Positions 16,756 through 24,867 of a stretch of DNA of 64,000 nucleotides are shown piece after piece (positions within the stretch are counted from its first letter, which is position 1; each line of letters opens with the position of its first letter). Location of the stretch: assembly GCF_000716535.1 (NCBI RefSeq), contig NZ_JNWV01000015.1, forward strand, positions 118,262 to 182,261, given 5' to 3'. Source of the DNA: Streptomyces flaveolus. GTDB lineage: Bacteria > Actinomycetota > Actinomycetes > Streptomycetales > Streptomycetaceae. A model generated the notes under the pieces. That model did no database searches. It saw only the letters and a list, made by a program, of their open reading frames with translations, and was not told where the DNA came from. The translations under genes were made by a program, and so were the position numbers.

Positions 16756-17514
16756 ATGAAGACAGTTCTGATCACTGGTACCTCATCCGGGTACGGGCGG
16801 GAGACCGCCCTCTACTTCCACTCGCAGGGGTGGAACGTCATCGCCACGATGCGGACACCGCGTCCAGGCGTCCTTCCCGAGTCGGACCGGCTCCGCATCA
16901 TCGAGCTCGACGTGACCAGGCCCGACACCATCGCTACCGCGTTGGAGACTGCGGGGCCCGTCGATGTCCTGGTCAATAACGCGGGAGTCCCGTCGATCGG
17001 CGTGTTCGAGGGCACCCCCATGGCCCGGGTACGAGAAGTCTTCGAGACCAACGCGTTCGGCGTGATGGCGGTGACACAAGCAGTGCTGCCCCAATTCCGC
17101 GAGCGCGGCTCCGGCGTGGTGGTCAACGTGACATCCAGCGTGGTGCTGGGCCACATGCCGCTCACAGCCGTCTACAAAGCGAGCAAGATGGCCATCGAAG
17201 GGTTCACCGCATCCCTCGCGCTCGAACTCGCGCCCTTCGGCGTCCAGGCGAAGACGGTCCAGCCGGGCGCCTGCCTGACGACGAACTTCGCAGCCAATGC
17301 GGCCAAGGCGACGGACGGGGCACCGCTGGACGAGTTGGTTCCGGCGCCCTACGTGTCATGGGCGAAGAAGGCCATGGCGGACTTCACGGCACAGGACCTG
17401 TTCACCAAGGAGAGCGACGTCGCCGAAACCATCTGGCGAGCCGTGCACGACACGACCGGCCAGCTACGATTCCCCGCCGGCCCCGACGCGGTCTCGCTCT
17501 CCCAGGCGAAGTGA
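16756..17514 (+). CDS. Short-chain dehydrogenase/reductase
   Basis: 252 residues from ATG 16756. Classical SDR motifs: TGTSSGYGRETA (TGxxxGxG cofactor site), ELDVTRPD, NNAGVPSIG (NNAG), the catalytic Ser in VTSSVVLGH, and YKASK (YxxxK). NAD(P)H-dependent oxidation or reduction of a small carbonyl or alcohol substrate is expected; which one cannot be told. It lies 158 bases after the AraC gene and may be its target. Confidence 0.85.
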   Translation: MKTVLITGTSSGYGRETALYFHSQGWNVIATMRTPRPGVLPESDRLRIIELDVTRPDTIATALETAGPVDVLVNNAGVPSIGVFEGTPMARVREVFETNAFGVMAVTQAVLPQFRERGSGVVVNVTSSVVLGHMPLTAVYKASKMAIEGFTASLALELAPFGVQAKTVQPGACLTTNFAANAAKATDGAPLDELVPAPYVSWAKKAMADFTAQDLFTKESDVAETIWRAVHDTTGQLRFPAGPDAVSLSQAK

Positions 17515-17578
17515 TCAGCCAGCAGGCAAGGTCACGCCGCACTGATACCAAGAGCTGACCCCGCGCCCCCGCACCAGG

Positions 17579-17616
17579 TGTGTTGTCCGGGAAGGTTGGT
17601 GACGCGGCTGGCTGGT
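17579..17616 (-). mobile_element. Terminal remnant of an IS481-type element
   Basis: TGTGTTGTCCGGGAAGGTTG followed by GTGACGCGGCTGGCTGG matches the complement of the IS481 right end at 6599-6624. Translated on the minus strand it gives GQPPASRVTNLPGQ, like the transposase C-terminus PPASRVPNLPGQYS. Only the element end remains. It directly precedes the phosphotransferase pseudogene. Confidence 0.65.
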
Positions 17617-17625
17617 GGTTGGCCG

Positions 17626-18405
17626 CTCGCCGCATGCGCGCCCACCACGCCCGCGCCGCAAAGGCCCTGGACGCACGAGCTGAGCCGGGCGGGGAGGAGT
17701 TTTGGGGTTGGGCCGGGCGCACCCTGGGCGCCCCGGCCCGCACCACCACCGGGCAAGCAGCGTGGCTGCGGCTGGTGTCGGCTCCGGAAGACAAGGCGTC
17801 GGGGAAGCTGTGGGACGGCGCCCTGGACGCGCAGCACGCCTTCGGCGACCTCGACGGGCACCGGCCCGCACTGCTGGGGGTGCATGACGCTTTCGACGAC
17901 GGCACTGCCTACCGGGCGGAGCTGTCGGCCCGCGTCGATGAGCCGGTCCTGTCCGACGACCCGATCCTGCGCCAGGACCTGGACTTGTCCGACTCCTGGT
18001 GGGAAGCGCTCGCTGGGACGCTGGAGAAGCTCTCGGCTACCAGACCGACCGTGTTGCCGTGCGTGAGCAGTACATGAACCGCGCCATCCCCGAGTTCCTC
18101 GGGATCCCGGCCCCGGCCGTGACCTGCTGGACCGCAGCCCACGCCGACCTGCACTGGGCGAACCTCACCGCATCACCCTTGCGGCTGCTCGACTGGGAAG
18201 GATGGGGACAAGCCCCCCGGGGCTCCGATTGCGCCGCCCTCTACGCCTCCACACTCCTCCAGCCGAACGTCGCCGCCCGCGTCCTCGCCGTCTTCCCCAT
18301 CCTGGGCAGCCCGGCTGGCCTTGCCGCCGAAGCGACCGTGTGCGCCCAGCTGCTCCAGACCGTGGCCCGCGGCGACAACCTCACAGGCCGCCGCGGCAGG
18401 TGCTC
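17626..18405 (+). pseudogene. Aminoglycoside phosphotransferase-like gene, frameshifted and N-terminally truncated
   Basis: Frame 1 gives GEEFWGWAGRTLGAPART, RPALLGVHDAFDDGTAYRAE and DSWWEALAGTLEKLSAT. Near 18043-18048 the family sequence continues in another frame with TDRVAVREQYMNRAIPEFLG, then the catalytic-loop-like AHADLHWANLT and metal-site-like LLDWEGWGQ, and ends about ARGDNL. This order fits the APH/choline-kinase fold. The N-terminus abuts an IS481 remnant, so it seems truncated as well. Natural substrate unknown. Confidence 0.6.
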
Positions 18406-18531
18406 CGCCTTGCCCTCCAGGACCACGCCACAGCGCTCCCTGACAGGCAGACAGCCAATGCGTCATCTGATGAAGTCGCGGATGGGCACACAGGGAGCCA
18501 CGCGGCCGCGCCGTGCTCGGCGAGCCCATGA

Positions 18532-19008
18532 TCAGGTCTGGCTCTGGAGGGGCGGAAGCTCCCGCAGGGCGGCGGGCAGCTCGTCGATGCCGCGCTGCAG
18601 ATACCAGGCGAGCGCCCAGCGCAGGACGACGCCGCGGCGCAAGCGCCACTGGTCGCAGAGCTGGGAGAGAACGTCGTCGCAGAAGTCCTCCCTCAGCTGC
18701 GCCAGTACCTCGTCCTCGGGGTAGGTTGCGTATCCAATGCCGCACTTGTCTGGGTCGCCGAGGTCGAGCGCGTCGGCGAGGATCGCCGCGGCCGCCGCGC
18801 TGGTGCCGCCGCCGTTGTATCCCCAGCCGAAGCCGCCGGTCTCCGGCTCGGCAAGCTCACGCAGGACCGTAACCCCGTACTGCCGCTCGGTGGGGCCGAA
18901 CTCGGGCTTCTCGATGAGGATCCGGGCGGGCTTCCACTCCTCCCCATCGTCCCTGTCGGTCTCCGGGCCGTACTGGATGCCGTGGTACGTGCGGTCCTCG
19001 TAAGCCAT
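18532..19008 (-). CDS. DUF6166-like accessory protein
   Basis: 158 residues from ATG 19008 with GGGAGGGAACGGC upstream. It reads MAYEDRTYHGIQYGPETDRD, then GGFGWGYNGGGTSAAAAAIL, CGIGYATYPEDEVLAQLRED and RRGVVLRWALAWYLQRGIDE. The YNGGGTSxAAAAIL stretch is what I associate with DUF6166, a family on phages, plasmids and mobile regions. Function unknown. Confidence 0.6.
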   Translation of the reverse strand: MAYEDRTYHGIQYGPETDRDDGEEWKPARILIEKPEFGPTERQYGVTVLRELAEPETGGFGWGYNGGGTSAAAAAILADALDLGDPDKCGIGYATYPEDEVLAQLREDFCDDVLSQLCDQWRLRRGVVLRWALAWYLQRGIDELPAALRELPPLQSQT

Positions 19009-20130
19009 GCCGTTCCCTCCCGTTGATCTCCCGTGGCGAGATCAGCCTGCCGTACCTCACCGACCGGCAACACAGCGCGATTGGCCAGCCGGCACAGAGC
19101 GCCACAGACACATGGTCGGCGGCCGGTGCTGGAGGGGAACGACCCGAACGTGCTGGTCATAGCGATGCTCAAGGCCCGCGCCGGGGAAGAGCGATGTGAC
19201 CCGGAACGCGACCCAAGAGGGACCCAGGGCACGACCCGCGATCGGTGCGGCCGCGGGCCCGGATCGTCGCCATGACAGCTCTGGGCCCCGCGTCACCGTC
19301 GGCGTGGACGTCCGTTCCAACGAAGGGGGCCCGGCCGGGACACGCCGCGAGCCGTTCCACTTGGTCGTCGGGGCAGCCGATCGACCGCCCCGGCACACGG
19401 AACGGTCCCAAACGACGCGGATCTGCCGCGCATCGCCGCCCACCTCGCCGTCACGGCCGATGAGGTCAGCCGCCGTCTCGGTGTCACCCCGACCGCGCGC
19501 ACCGCGCTGAGCGAGCTGCGGGCGGCGGTGGTCGCGGCGCTGCTGGAGATGGAGCCGGCCGCGAGCGCGGAGGACGTCGCCGCGCGGCTGGGGTACCCGC
19601 TGTGCCCGGCGCACACCGCTCTCATAGCCGTGCGAGCCCCAGCCCGTGAGCGGGTGTCAGACGCCCGGACCGTGGGGAGCCGTCCCTTGTGTTCTGACCC
19701 CGGCTTCGCGGAGGCCCCCCAGCCTACCGCCGACAAGTCATGGACCGGACATGAAGATCACGACCTAGGGCTGGAGTATTAGCAACTTGCTCTGGATCCC
19801 TAGGCTTGCCTGACGGATCATCAGGTAAGTCAGCGTTGAATCAGCATTGGACCGGGACAGTCTTCCGTGCATGCTCCTGGTCGACGGCTCCGCGGCAGCT
19901 TGATTTGCGCAGATCGCGCAGGTGAGAAGCCTGCTCGCCATGGCGCACGATGTTCTGGCAAGTCTTCGTTTGAAAGGCATGCCGATGTACAGTGAACGAC
20001 GCCCCTGACCTGCAGACAGCCGGCGGGGAGCCGTCTTCTAGGAGTCTAAAGTGCTGCGAACTTTGATCAAGTCCAAGATCTAGCATCTGGACGTTTGTGC
20101 AGGTCAGTGGCATGGGTGGGTGCCCTCTGG
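19009..20130. other. Mostly non-coding stretch with a possible gene fragment
   Basis: On the + strand about 19425-19640 there is a natural-looking stretch (LPRIAAHLAVTADEVSRRLG, ALSELRAAVVAALLEMEPAA, SAEDVAARLGYP) with helix-turn-helix flavour, but no clear start; it may be a fragment. From 19765 to 20100 GC is lower and no frame is convincing. Confidence 0.35.
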
Positions 20131-20525
20131 TCAGCAAGAGGTCAGCATGCGTCGCAGCGCGGCCCGCTGGGGGCTCGGTTCCGCCGCTTCGGCGGTTGTC
20201 TGGGGCAGGCAGTCGATCTCGTTGCGGGCATACAGCTCTATACCGGCGTTGCCTCGGTTGGTGAGGTAAAGCTGGACGAGTCCGTCCACCCAGGGAGCGT
20301 CCGGACCGCACGGTCTGGACCCGGCCTTCCTTGATGCCCTCGACGGCTGGCGGGGTACGGAAATGGCTGTGGCCGACGGCCAGGGCGGCGAGCCATTCCC
20401 AGGTGTCTCGGTGCGCGATCAGCTCAGCCGATGCCGGTGCCCCGGTAGGCGGCGTCGATGGTGTTCTTGAGTGCGAGGTCCTGGTTGCCGGCCCCGGACT
20501 GCTGCTGGTGCTCGGTGTTCTCCAT
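20131..20525 (-). pseudogene. Hypothetical gene broken by two frameshifts
   Basis: ATG at 20525 has a strong AGGGGGGA site. It begins MENTEHQQQSGAGNQDLALK then NTIDAAYRGTGI. Coherent sequence then moves to a second frame (ELIAHRDTWEWLAALAVGHS, FRTPPAVEGIKEG) and to a third (APWVDGLVQLYLTNRGNAGI, ELYARNEIDCLPQTT), ending at TGA 20131-20133. Joined, the product would be about 130 residues. I do not recognise the family. It may be a decayed gene, or an intact one with two base-call errors. Confidence 0.5.
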
Positions 20526-20970
20526 GATTCCCCCCTGTGAGGCGGCATCGGCAGCAGCGGACGGATCAGCTGCGGCAGGGATGGTGGAACCGTAGCCAGG
20601 CTCCTGCGCCTCCACATCAAGGTGCGTCTGCGCGCCGTCGGTGTCCTTCTCGTCTGCTTCCTCAGCCGGTGCGAGGGAGCGAAAGAGGTCGGTTGGGTTC
20701 AGCAGCTGCCGGAGCTCGCATCGCTTCTCGTTCAGGTCACGACCGACGTGCTCGAAGCATGTCATGGCGAGAGCCGTCTCACATGACCGGACGGCCCAGC
20801 CCATTGGCCTGCCTCCGCCATGGCGGCATACCGCCTGCCCAGTGCCTGGATGCGGCCCTCGCCCCAGCCGATCATTGGACGTATCACAGCAAGGTTCCTG
20901 CTCCTTCGCCCATATCCATCGGGAGCCTTTCCGGAGGACGGCGGGAAACTAGAACCCACGGAGGTAGGCC

Positions 20971-21720
20971 ATGACCGATCCGGATTCCACCGACTGGCGC
21001 AAGGAGGCCATTCCCGGTCTGTCAGTGGTGCATGCGGGCACCGAACGAGAGGCAGCGGCACGCCAGTTCGCGGACCAGGGCATTGTCCGGCTGACCGACA
21101 TCTTCGACGAGACCGGCCTGCGCCGCATTCAGGAGGAAGTCGCGGAGCACATCCGGACAGAAGTGCCGCGACTCGACCGTGACGTGTACCGGGACCCGGA
21201 CGGAACGACCGTACGTGTGGTGAACAACCTGCAGCGCTACCGGCCGTACTTCGCCAGGCTGTTGTCCGACGACGCACTGCTGGACCTCGTCGAGTCCATC
21301 ACCGGTTGGACCCCGCTTCCTTTCTATGCCGAGTACTTCGCCAAGGTACCGGGAGGCGCTGTCGCCAACCCGCACCAGGAACGGGCCTTCGAGTACGTCG
21401 ACCCGCCGCAGTACATCCATCTCTGGATCGCTCTGGAAGACATCACACCGGATCAGGGGCCGTTGCGCTTTTGGCTCGGATCGCACAAGCAGGGTGTACT
21501 TCCCCACACCGAACGCGATTTCAGCGGCATGCAGTACATCCCGGACGACGTACTGGAGCAGCACGGCTTCCCAGTGCGTGCCGGGGTCGGCTCGGCAGGT
21601 GACACCTTCGTCCTGGACTCCGGAACGATCCACGCCAGCTCCCTCAACACGGGGAGTCGGCCCCGGCCTTCGCTGGTCCTCGCCTACCGGGGCGCGGGCA
21701 CCGAACTTCGCACGGCCTGA
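20971..21720 (+). CDS. PhyH-family Fe(II)/2-oxoglutarate dioxygenase
   Basis: 249 residues from ATG 20971 with GGAGGT upstream. Family features: QFADQGIVRLTDIFDETGLR at the N-terminus, an HQERAFEYVDPPQYIHLWIA region carrying the first His and a nearby acidic residue, GPLRFWLGSHKQGVLPHTER in the core, and a late TIHASSLNTGSRPRPSL with the distal His and the Arg that would hold 2-oxoglutarate. Probably hydroxylates an amino acid or peptide intermediate. It is the leftmost enzyme gene of the cluster; membership is inferred from position. Confidence 0.8.
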   Translation: MTDPDSTDWRKEAIPGLSVVHAGTEREAAARQFADQGIVRLTDIFDETGLRRIQEEVAEHIRTEVPRLDRDVYRDPDGTTVRVVNNLQRYRPYFARLLSDDALLDLVESITGWTPLPFYAEYFAKVPGGAVANPHQERAFEYVDPPQYIHLWIALEDITPDQGPLRFWLGSHKQGVLPHTERDFSGMQYIPDDVLEQHGFPVRAGVGSAGDTFVLDSGTIHASSLNTGSRPRPSLVLAYRGAGTELRTA

Positions 21721-21757
21721 TCACCACTCAGTGCCCGGTACGACACGACAGCCACTC

Positions 21758-21794
21758 CAGGATGCCCGCCGCCCAGCGTACGGCGGGCATCCTG
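21758..21794 (+). terminator. Stem-loop terminator after the PhyH gene
   Basis: CAGGATGCCCGCCG and CGGCGGGCATCCTG form a perfect 14-bp stem with a 9-nt loop, 37 bases after the stop codon. No long T-run follows, as is usual in Streptomyces. Confidence 0.75.
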
Positions 21795-21912
21795 CCGTTC
21801 CGGGGGCGTCGGCCCGGAGTCACTCGCGGACCCCTAGCCGTTAAGACGGTGTGGTAAGTTGAAAAGTCGAACGGTCAATTCAACATGTTCACAACTCTCG
21901 GGGGAGACAGGC

Positions 21913-22044
21913 ATGGCGACCGCACTGCCCGTTACTGTGTCCCGCCCTGCAAACCGTTTTCACGGTCTCTTCACCACTCGCGTCCATGTTGACCTCATGC
22001 GAGTCATCAGCGCGAGTTGTCGCGGTCTCGCTGCCCTTCGGTAG
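21913..22044 (+). CDS. Leader peptide of the actinobacterial RxHVDLxRVxSA-C type
   Basis: ATG at 21913 follows GGGGGAG; 43 residues. The tail TTRVHVDLMRVISASC then RGLAALR fits short Streptomyces leader peptides whose cysteine codon near the end is thought to sense Cys or sulfur supply. They usually precede sulfur or transport genes. Here the next gene is the cluster's LuxR regulator, 100-150 bases downstream. The consensus is from memory; regulation is inferred. Confidence 0.6.
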   Translation: MATALPVTVSRPANRFHGLFTTRVHVDLMRVISASCRGLAALR

Positions 22045-22143
22045 ACACTTCTCTCCCGCATCCGCACAGCGTCAGTTCCTGGTCCCCTCGGCTGTCGTCG
22101 AAACCCTGACGATGGTCTGCTCAAATACGCACGGACCTGTCTC

Positions 22144-23253
22144 GTGAACCGACGAAGATCCCGTGCGCGTGCTTACCAGTCGGGTGCCAGCTCCATGAAT
22201 TGGGTCAATGAAATGAAAAATTTCGATCAGCGGGTGGATATCTTGGCGGGGTTCCTCCATAGGACCGCAGACCAGCGCTCGTCCTGGGACGCGCCCGACA
22301 TTTCTGACGAAACAGGTTCCGATATCCGCGAGGTGGAAGCTGCTGTCGCGCGGTTGGCGGAGCTACAGCTCCTTTTACCCGATCCCGGACATGCCAGCGG
22401 CTACAGCACCACGAATCCCAAAGCCATCCTCCACCGGCTGGTCTCGCTGGAACAGCAGTTGACGGACGAATGGCACCAGCAGGCGCTGCATCGGCAGGAG
22501 AAAATGCAGACCCTCCTGCGCCACTTTCCCGTGCACGGGCTGGAGAACTCCGGCACGCACGTGGAGCTGCTGACCGCCGTGGACAAGGTCAACACCTTCA
22601 TAGAGGGGTGCATCGACACGATCGAGCACAGCCAGCTGGCCATGCACCCAGGAGGGCTGCCGTCGCTGAGCCTGGTGGACGACATGCTGCTGCGCGATCA
22701 GGAGGTACTGGACCGCGGCGCGCGTATCATGGCCCTCTACAGTCGGCATCTGCTCCAGGTCGAGTACGTGCGGGACTACCTCACAGAAGCGGTCCACCAG
22801 GGTGCCGAGGTACGTCTCGCCGAGTATCTGCCGATCAGGCTGCTCATCCTTGACGACGGCCTGTCCATCCTGCCCATCGACCCGCAGGACTCCTCCCAGG
22901 GGGCCATCGCCATCCACAGCTCCGAGGTGACCGGTGCTCTCAAAGGCATTTTCTCCTTCCACTGGACGGCCGCCGAGACGTTCACCGGGCAGCGTCCGGA
23001 CGAGGGTCCTGCCGACCGTTACCTACTGACCTCGCAGGAGCGCGCGATCGCCCGCATGCTCGCCATCGGAGTCAAGGACGAGGCCATCGCGCGCCAACTA
23101 GGCATCTCACCGCGCACCCTGAGCAGGGTCATCGCGATGTTTCTGGAGAAGCTGGGGGTGCAGACCCGGTTCCAGGCGGCCATCCAACTGGTGCGCGCCG
23201 GTCTGATCGACGTGCCCACAGCTCTGCCGGCTGCCGGGACCGAGGTCGGCTGA
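22144..23253 (+). CDS. LuxR-type transcriptional regulator, likely cluster-situated
   Basis: Up to 369 residues from GTG 22144; ATG 22195 (MNWVNEMKNFDQ) is an alternative start, and neither has a strong ribosome site. The N-terminal ~80 residues look like a TrmB/MarR-type winged helix (WDAPDISDETGSDIREVEAA, VARLAELQLLL). A ~190-residue middle domain has no known ligand site. The C-terminal LuxR helix-turn-helix is clear: LTSQERAIARMLAIGVKDEA then IARQLGISPRTLSRVIAMFL. No response-regulator receiver domain is present. It lies between the PhyH gene and the minus-strand operon and is the best candidate for pathway control. Confidence 0.82.
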   Translation: MNRRRSRARAYQSGASSMNWVNEMKNFDQRVDILAGFLHRTADQRSSWDAPDISDETGSDIREVEAAVARLAELQLLLPDPGHASGYSTTNPKAILHRLVSLEQQLTDEWHQQALHRQEKMQTLLRHFPVHGLENSGTHVELLTAVDKVNTFIEGCIDTIEHSQLAMHPGGLPSLSLVDDMLLRDQEVLDRGARIMALYSRHLLQVEYVRDYLTEAVHQGAEVRLAEYLPIRLLILDDGLSILPIDPQDSSQGAIAIHSSEVTGALKGIFSFHWTAAETFTGQRPDEGPADRYLLTSQERAIARMLAIGVKDEAIARQLGISPRTLSRVIAMFLEKLGVQTRFQAAIQLVRAGLIDVPTALPAAGTEVG

Positions 23254-23272
23254 CGAAACGTCACTCCGCCTG

Positions 23273-23299
23273 CGGTGGTGGCCGCACGGGCCACCACCG
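23273..23299. terminator. Bidirectional stem-loop between convergent genes
   Basis: CGGTGGTGGCC (23273-23283) and GGCCACCACCG (23289-23299) form a perfect 11-bp stem with loop GCACG, in the 63-bp gap between the LuxR gene and the convergent AspRS gene. Confidence 0.8.
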
Positions 23300-23316
23300 G
23301 GGACGCGGCGCTCCCC

Positions 23317-24597
23317 TCAGGGAGTCAGCCGGTGCAGGTCACGCGGGAAGAGCGTGGCCCGACGCACGTTGTCCGCCTCGGTCAGCCGGGCGGTCCAACG
23401 TTCCAGGCCGAGCGCGAAGCCGCCGTGCGGGGGCATGCCGTGCGCGAACACCGACAGGTAGCTCTCGTACGACTCCGTGCTCTCGCCGCGCGCCGCGAGT
23501 GCGGCGATGTAGTCCTCGTAGCGGTGCAGCCGCTGACCGCCGGTGACCAGTTCGAGCCCGCGGAAGAGCAGGTCGAAGCTGTTGGAGTACTCCTCGCGGC
23601 CGGGTTCCGGATGGGTGTAGAAGGGCCGCTTGCGCATGGGGTAGCCCGTGACGAAGAGGAACTCGCTGCCGTGTTCGCGCAGCGCCCACTCGCTCAGCCA
23701 CCGTTCGTGCGCGGGTGCCAGGTCCGGCTCGTCGCTCTCCACCATGCGCATCGCGTCGGCGAAGTGCAGCTGCGGGATCTCCGCCGGGACCACGGGAAGT
23801 TTCACCCCGAGCAGTTCCACCGCGTGCTCCGCCTTGTCCGCCACCGCGGCGGTCATGCCCGCGACCGCTGCGCGGACCACGGCCATGACGTCACGGTGGT
23901 CGGTGATGAACCCGAGTTCCGCGTCCAGGCTGGTGTACTGGGCCAGATGCCGCGCGGTGTCGTGCGGCTCGGCGCGGAACACCGGGCCCGTCTCGTAGAC
24001 CCGCTCGAAGATGCCCACGGCTGTCTGCTTGAAGAACTGCGGCGACTGGGCCAGGAATGCCGGCCGGCCGAACCAGTCCAGTGCGAAGACGCTGGCGCCC
24101 GACTCCGTGGCGGAGGAGACCACCTTCGGCGTGTGGATCTCGGTGAAGTCCAGGGCGTCCAGGGCCGCCCGGAAACCGGCCACCGAGGCCGCCGAGATCT
24201 CGTGCGGAGCGCGCAGCGAGGGATGGCGCAGGGTGACCGGGGCGTGGTCCAGGACCACCGGCAGTCCGGCCGTCACCGTCGGCCGGTACACGTCGATCGG
24301 TGAGGGCTCGGCCCGGCTGGAGAGCTCCTCGATCTGCGGGGACGTCAGTTCGAAGCCACCCGGGGCCTGACTGTTGGCGGTAACGGTGCCTCGGATGCCG
24401 AGCACGGTCTCCTCGGGGATGTCGCTTCCCGAGGAACCGCTCACCACGACCTGCGCCAGCCCTGAGCGGTCGCGCAGAATCAGGAAGGTGACGTTCTTCA
24501 GAGCGCGCCGGCGATGAAGCCAGCCGCGGATTTCCACGGTCGTGCCCTCGTGCTGCGGCAACTCGGCCGCGAGGACGCGCGCAGTAGGGTGGATCAT
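23317..24597 (-). CDS. aspS: Second aspartyl-tRNA synthetase, archaeal-type, under T-box control
   Basis: 426 residues from ATG 24597 (SD GGAGG at 24604-24608). An N-terminal OB-fold (GWLHRRRALKNVTFLILRDR) is followed by a class II catalytic core: TPKVVSSATESGASVFALDW, AQSPQFFKQTAVGIFERVYE, motif 2 GPVFRAEPHDTARHLAQY, and motif 3 GGFALGLERWTARL ending LFPRDLHRLTP. The compact size and motifs match archaeal-type AspRS/AsnRS rather than the ~590-residue bacterial AspRS a Streptomyces must also have. The GAC specifier of its leader points to aspartate; whether it can also charge tRNA-Asn is unknown. Located at the end of an NRPS/PKS operon, it may be a resistant duplicate protecting against an AspRS inhibitor. 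Confidence 0.85.
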   Translation of the reverse strand: MIHPTARVLAAELPQHEGTTVEIRGWLHRRRALKNVTFLILRDRSGLAQVVVSGSSGSDIPEETVLGIRGTVTANSQAPGGFELTSPQIEELSSRAEPSPIDVYRPTVTAGLPVVLDHAPVTLRHPSLRAPHEISAASVAGFRAALDALDFTEIHTPKVVSSATESGASVFALDWFGRPAFLAQSPQFFKQTAVGIFERVYETGPVFRAEPHDTARHLAQYTSLDAELGFITDHRDVMAVVRAAVAGMTAAVADKAEHAVELLGVKLPVVPAEIPQLHFADAMRMVESDEPDLAPAHERWLSEWALREHGSEFLFVTGYPMRKRPFYTHPEPGREEYSNSFDLLFRGLELVTGGQRLHRYEDYIAALAARGESTESYESYLSVFAHGMPPHGGFALGLERWTARLTEADNVRRATLFPRDLHRLTP

Positions 24598-24603
24598 CGT
24601 AGT

Positions 24604-24850
24604 CCTCCATGGACCTCGACTGATCCCTTGGGAGTGCGGGCGAGAAGGGAAACTCGCGGTACCACCGCACTTTCGCCAGTGCCCGTTTCAGGGCGATGGC
24701 CTCGTTCGGGCCCGGTGACGGGGGCCGGTCGGCGGGGCATTTCCTCCCCGCGCTCGGGAGTGTCTTCCGTCCGGGGGAGCGAGACCGTCTTCTCAGCTAC
24801 CGACAGCTCTCTCAACTCGCCCGCTCCTGAACGTACTTGTCTCCGTCAAC
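24604..24850 (-). promoter_or_regulatory. T-box riboswitch with Asp (GAC) specifier upstream of the AspRS gene
   Basis: Read on the minus strand. GGAG (24844-24841) pairs with CTCC (24760-24757). AGTA (24837-24834) and GAA (24767-24765) form the loop-E part of the specifier loop. CGTTC (24833-24829) pairs with GGACG (24772-24768), and GAC (24764-24762) sits in the specifier position. A GAGAGAGCTG...GGTAGCTGAGA distal motif lies between. The antiterminator/antisequestor contains TGGTACCGCG: AGTGCGG (24671-24665) pairs with CCGCACT (24639-24633), and GCGAG (24657-24653) with CTCGC (24644-24640). No T-run terminator follows and the Shine-Dalgarno is close, so translational control is more likely. 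Uncharged tRNA-Asp should raise expression. Confidence 0.88.
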
Positions 24851-24867
24851 GCTTTGGTTTCAGGGTA

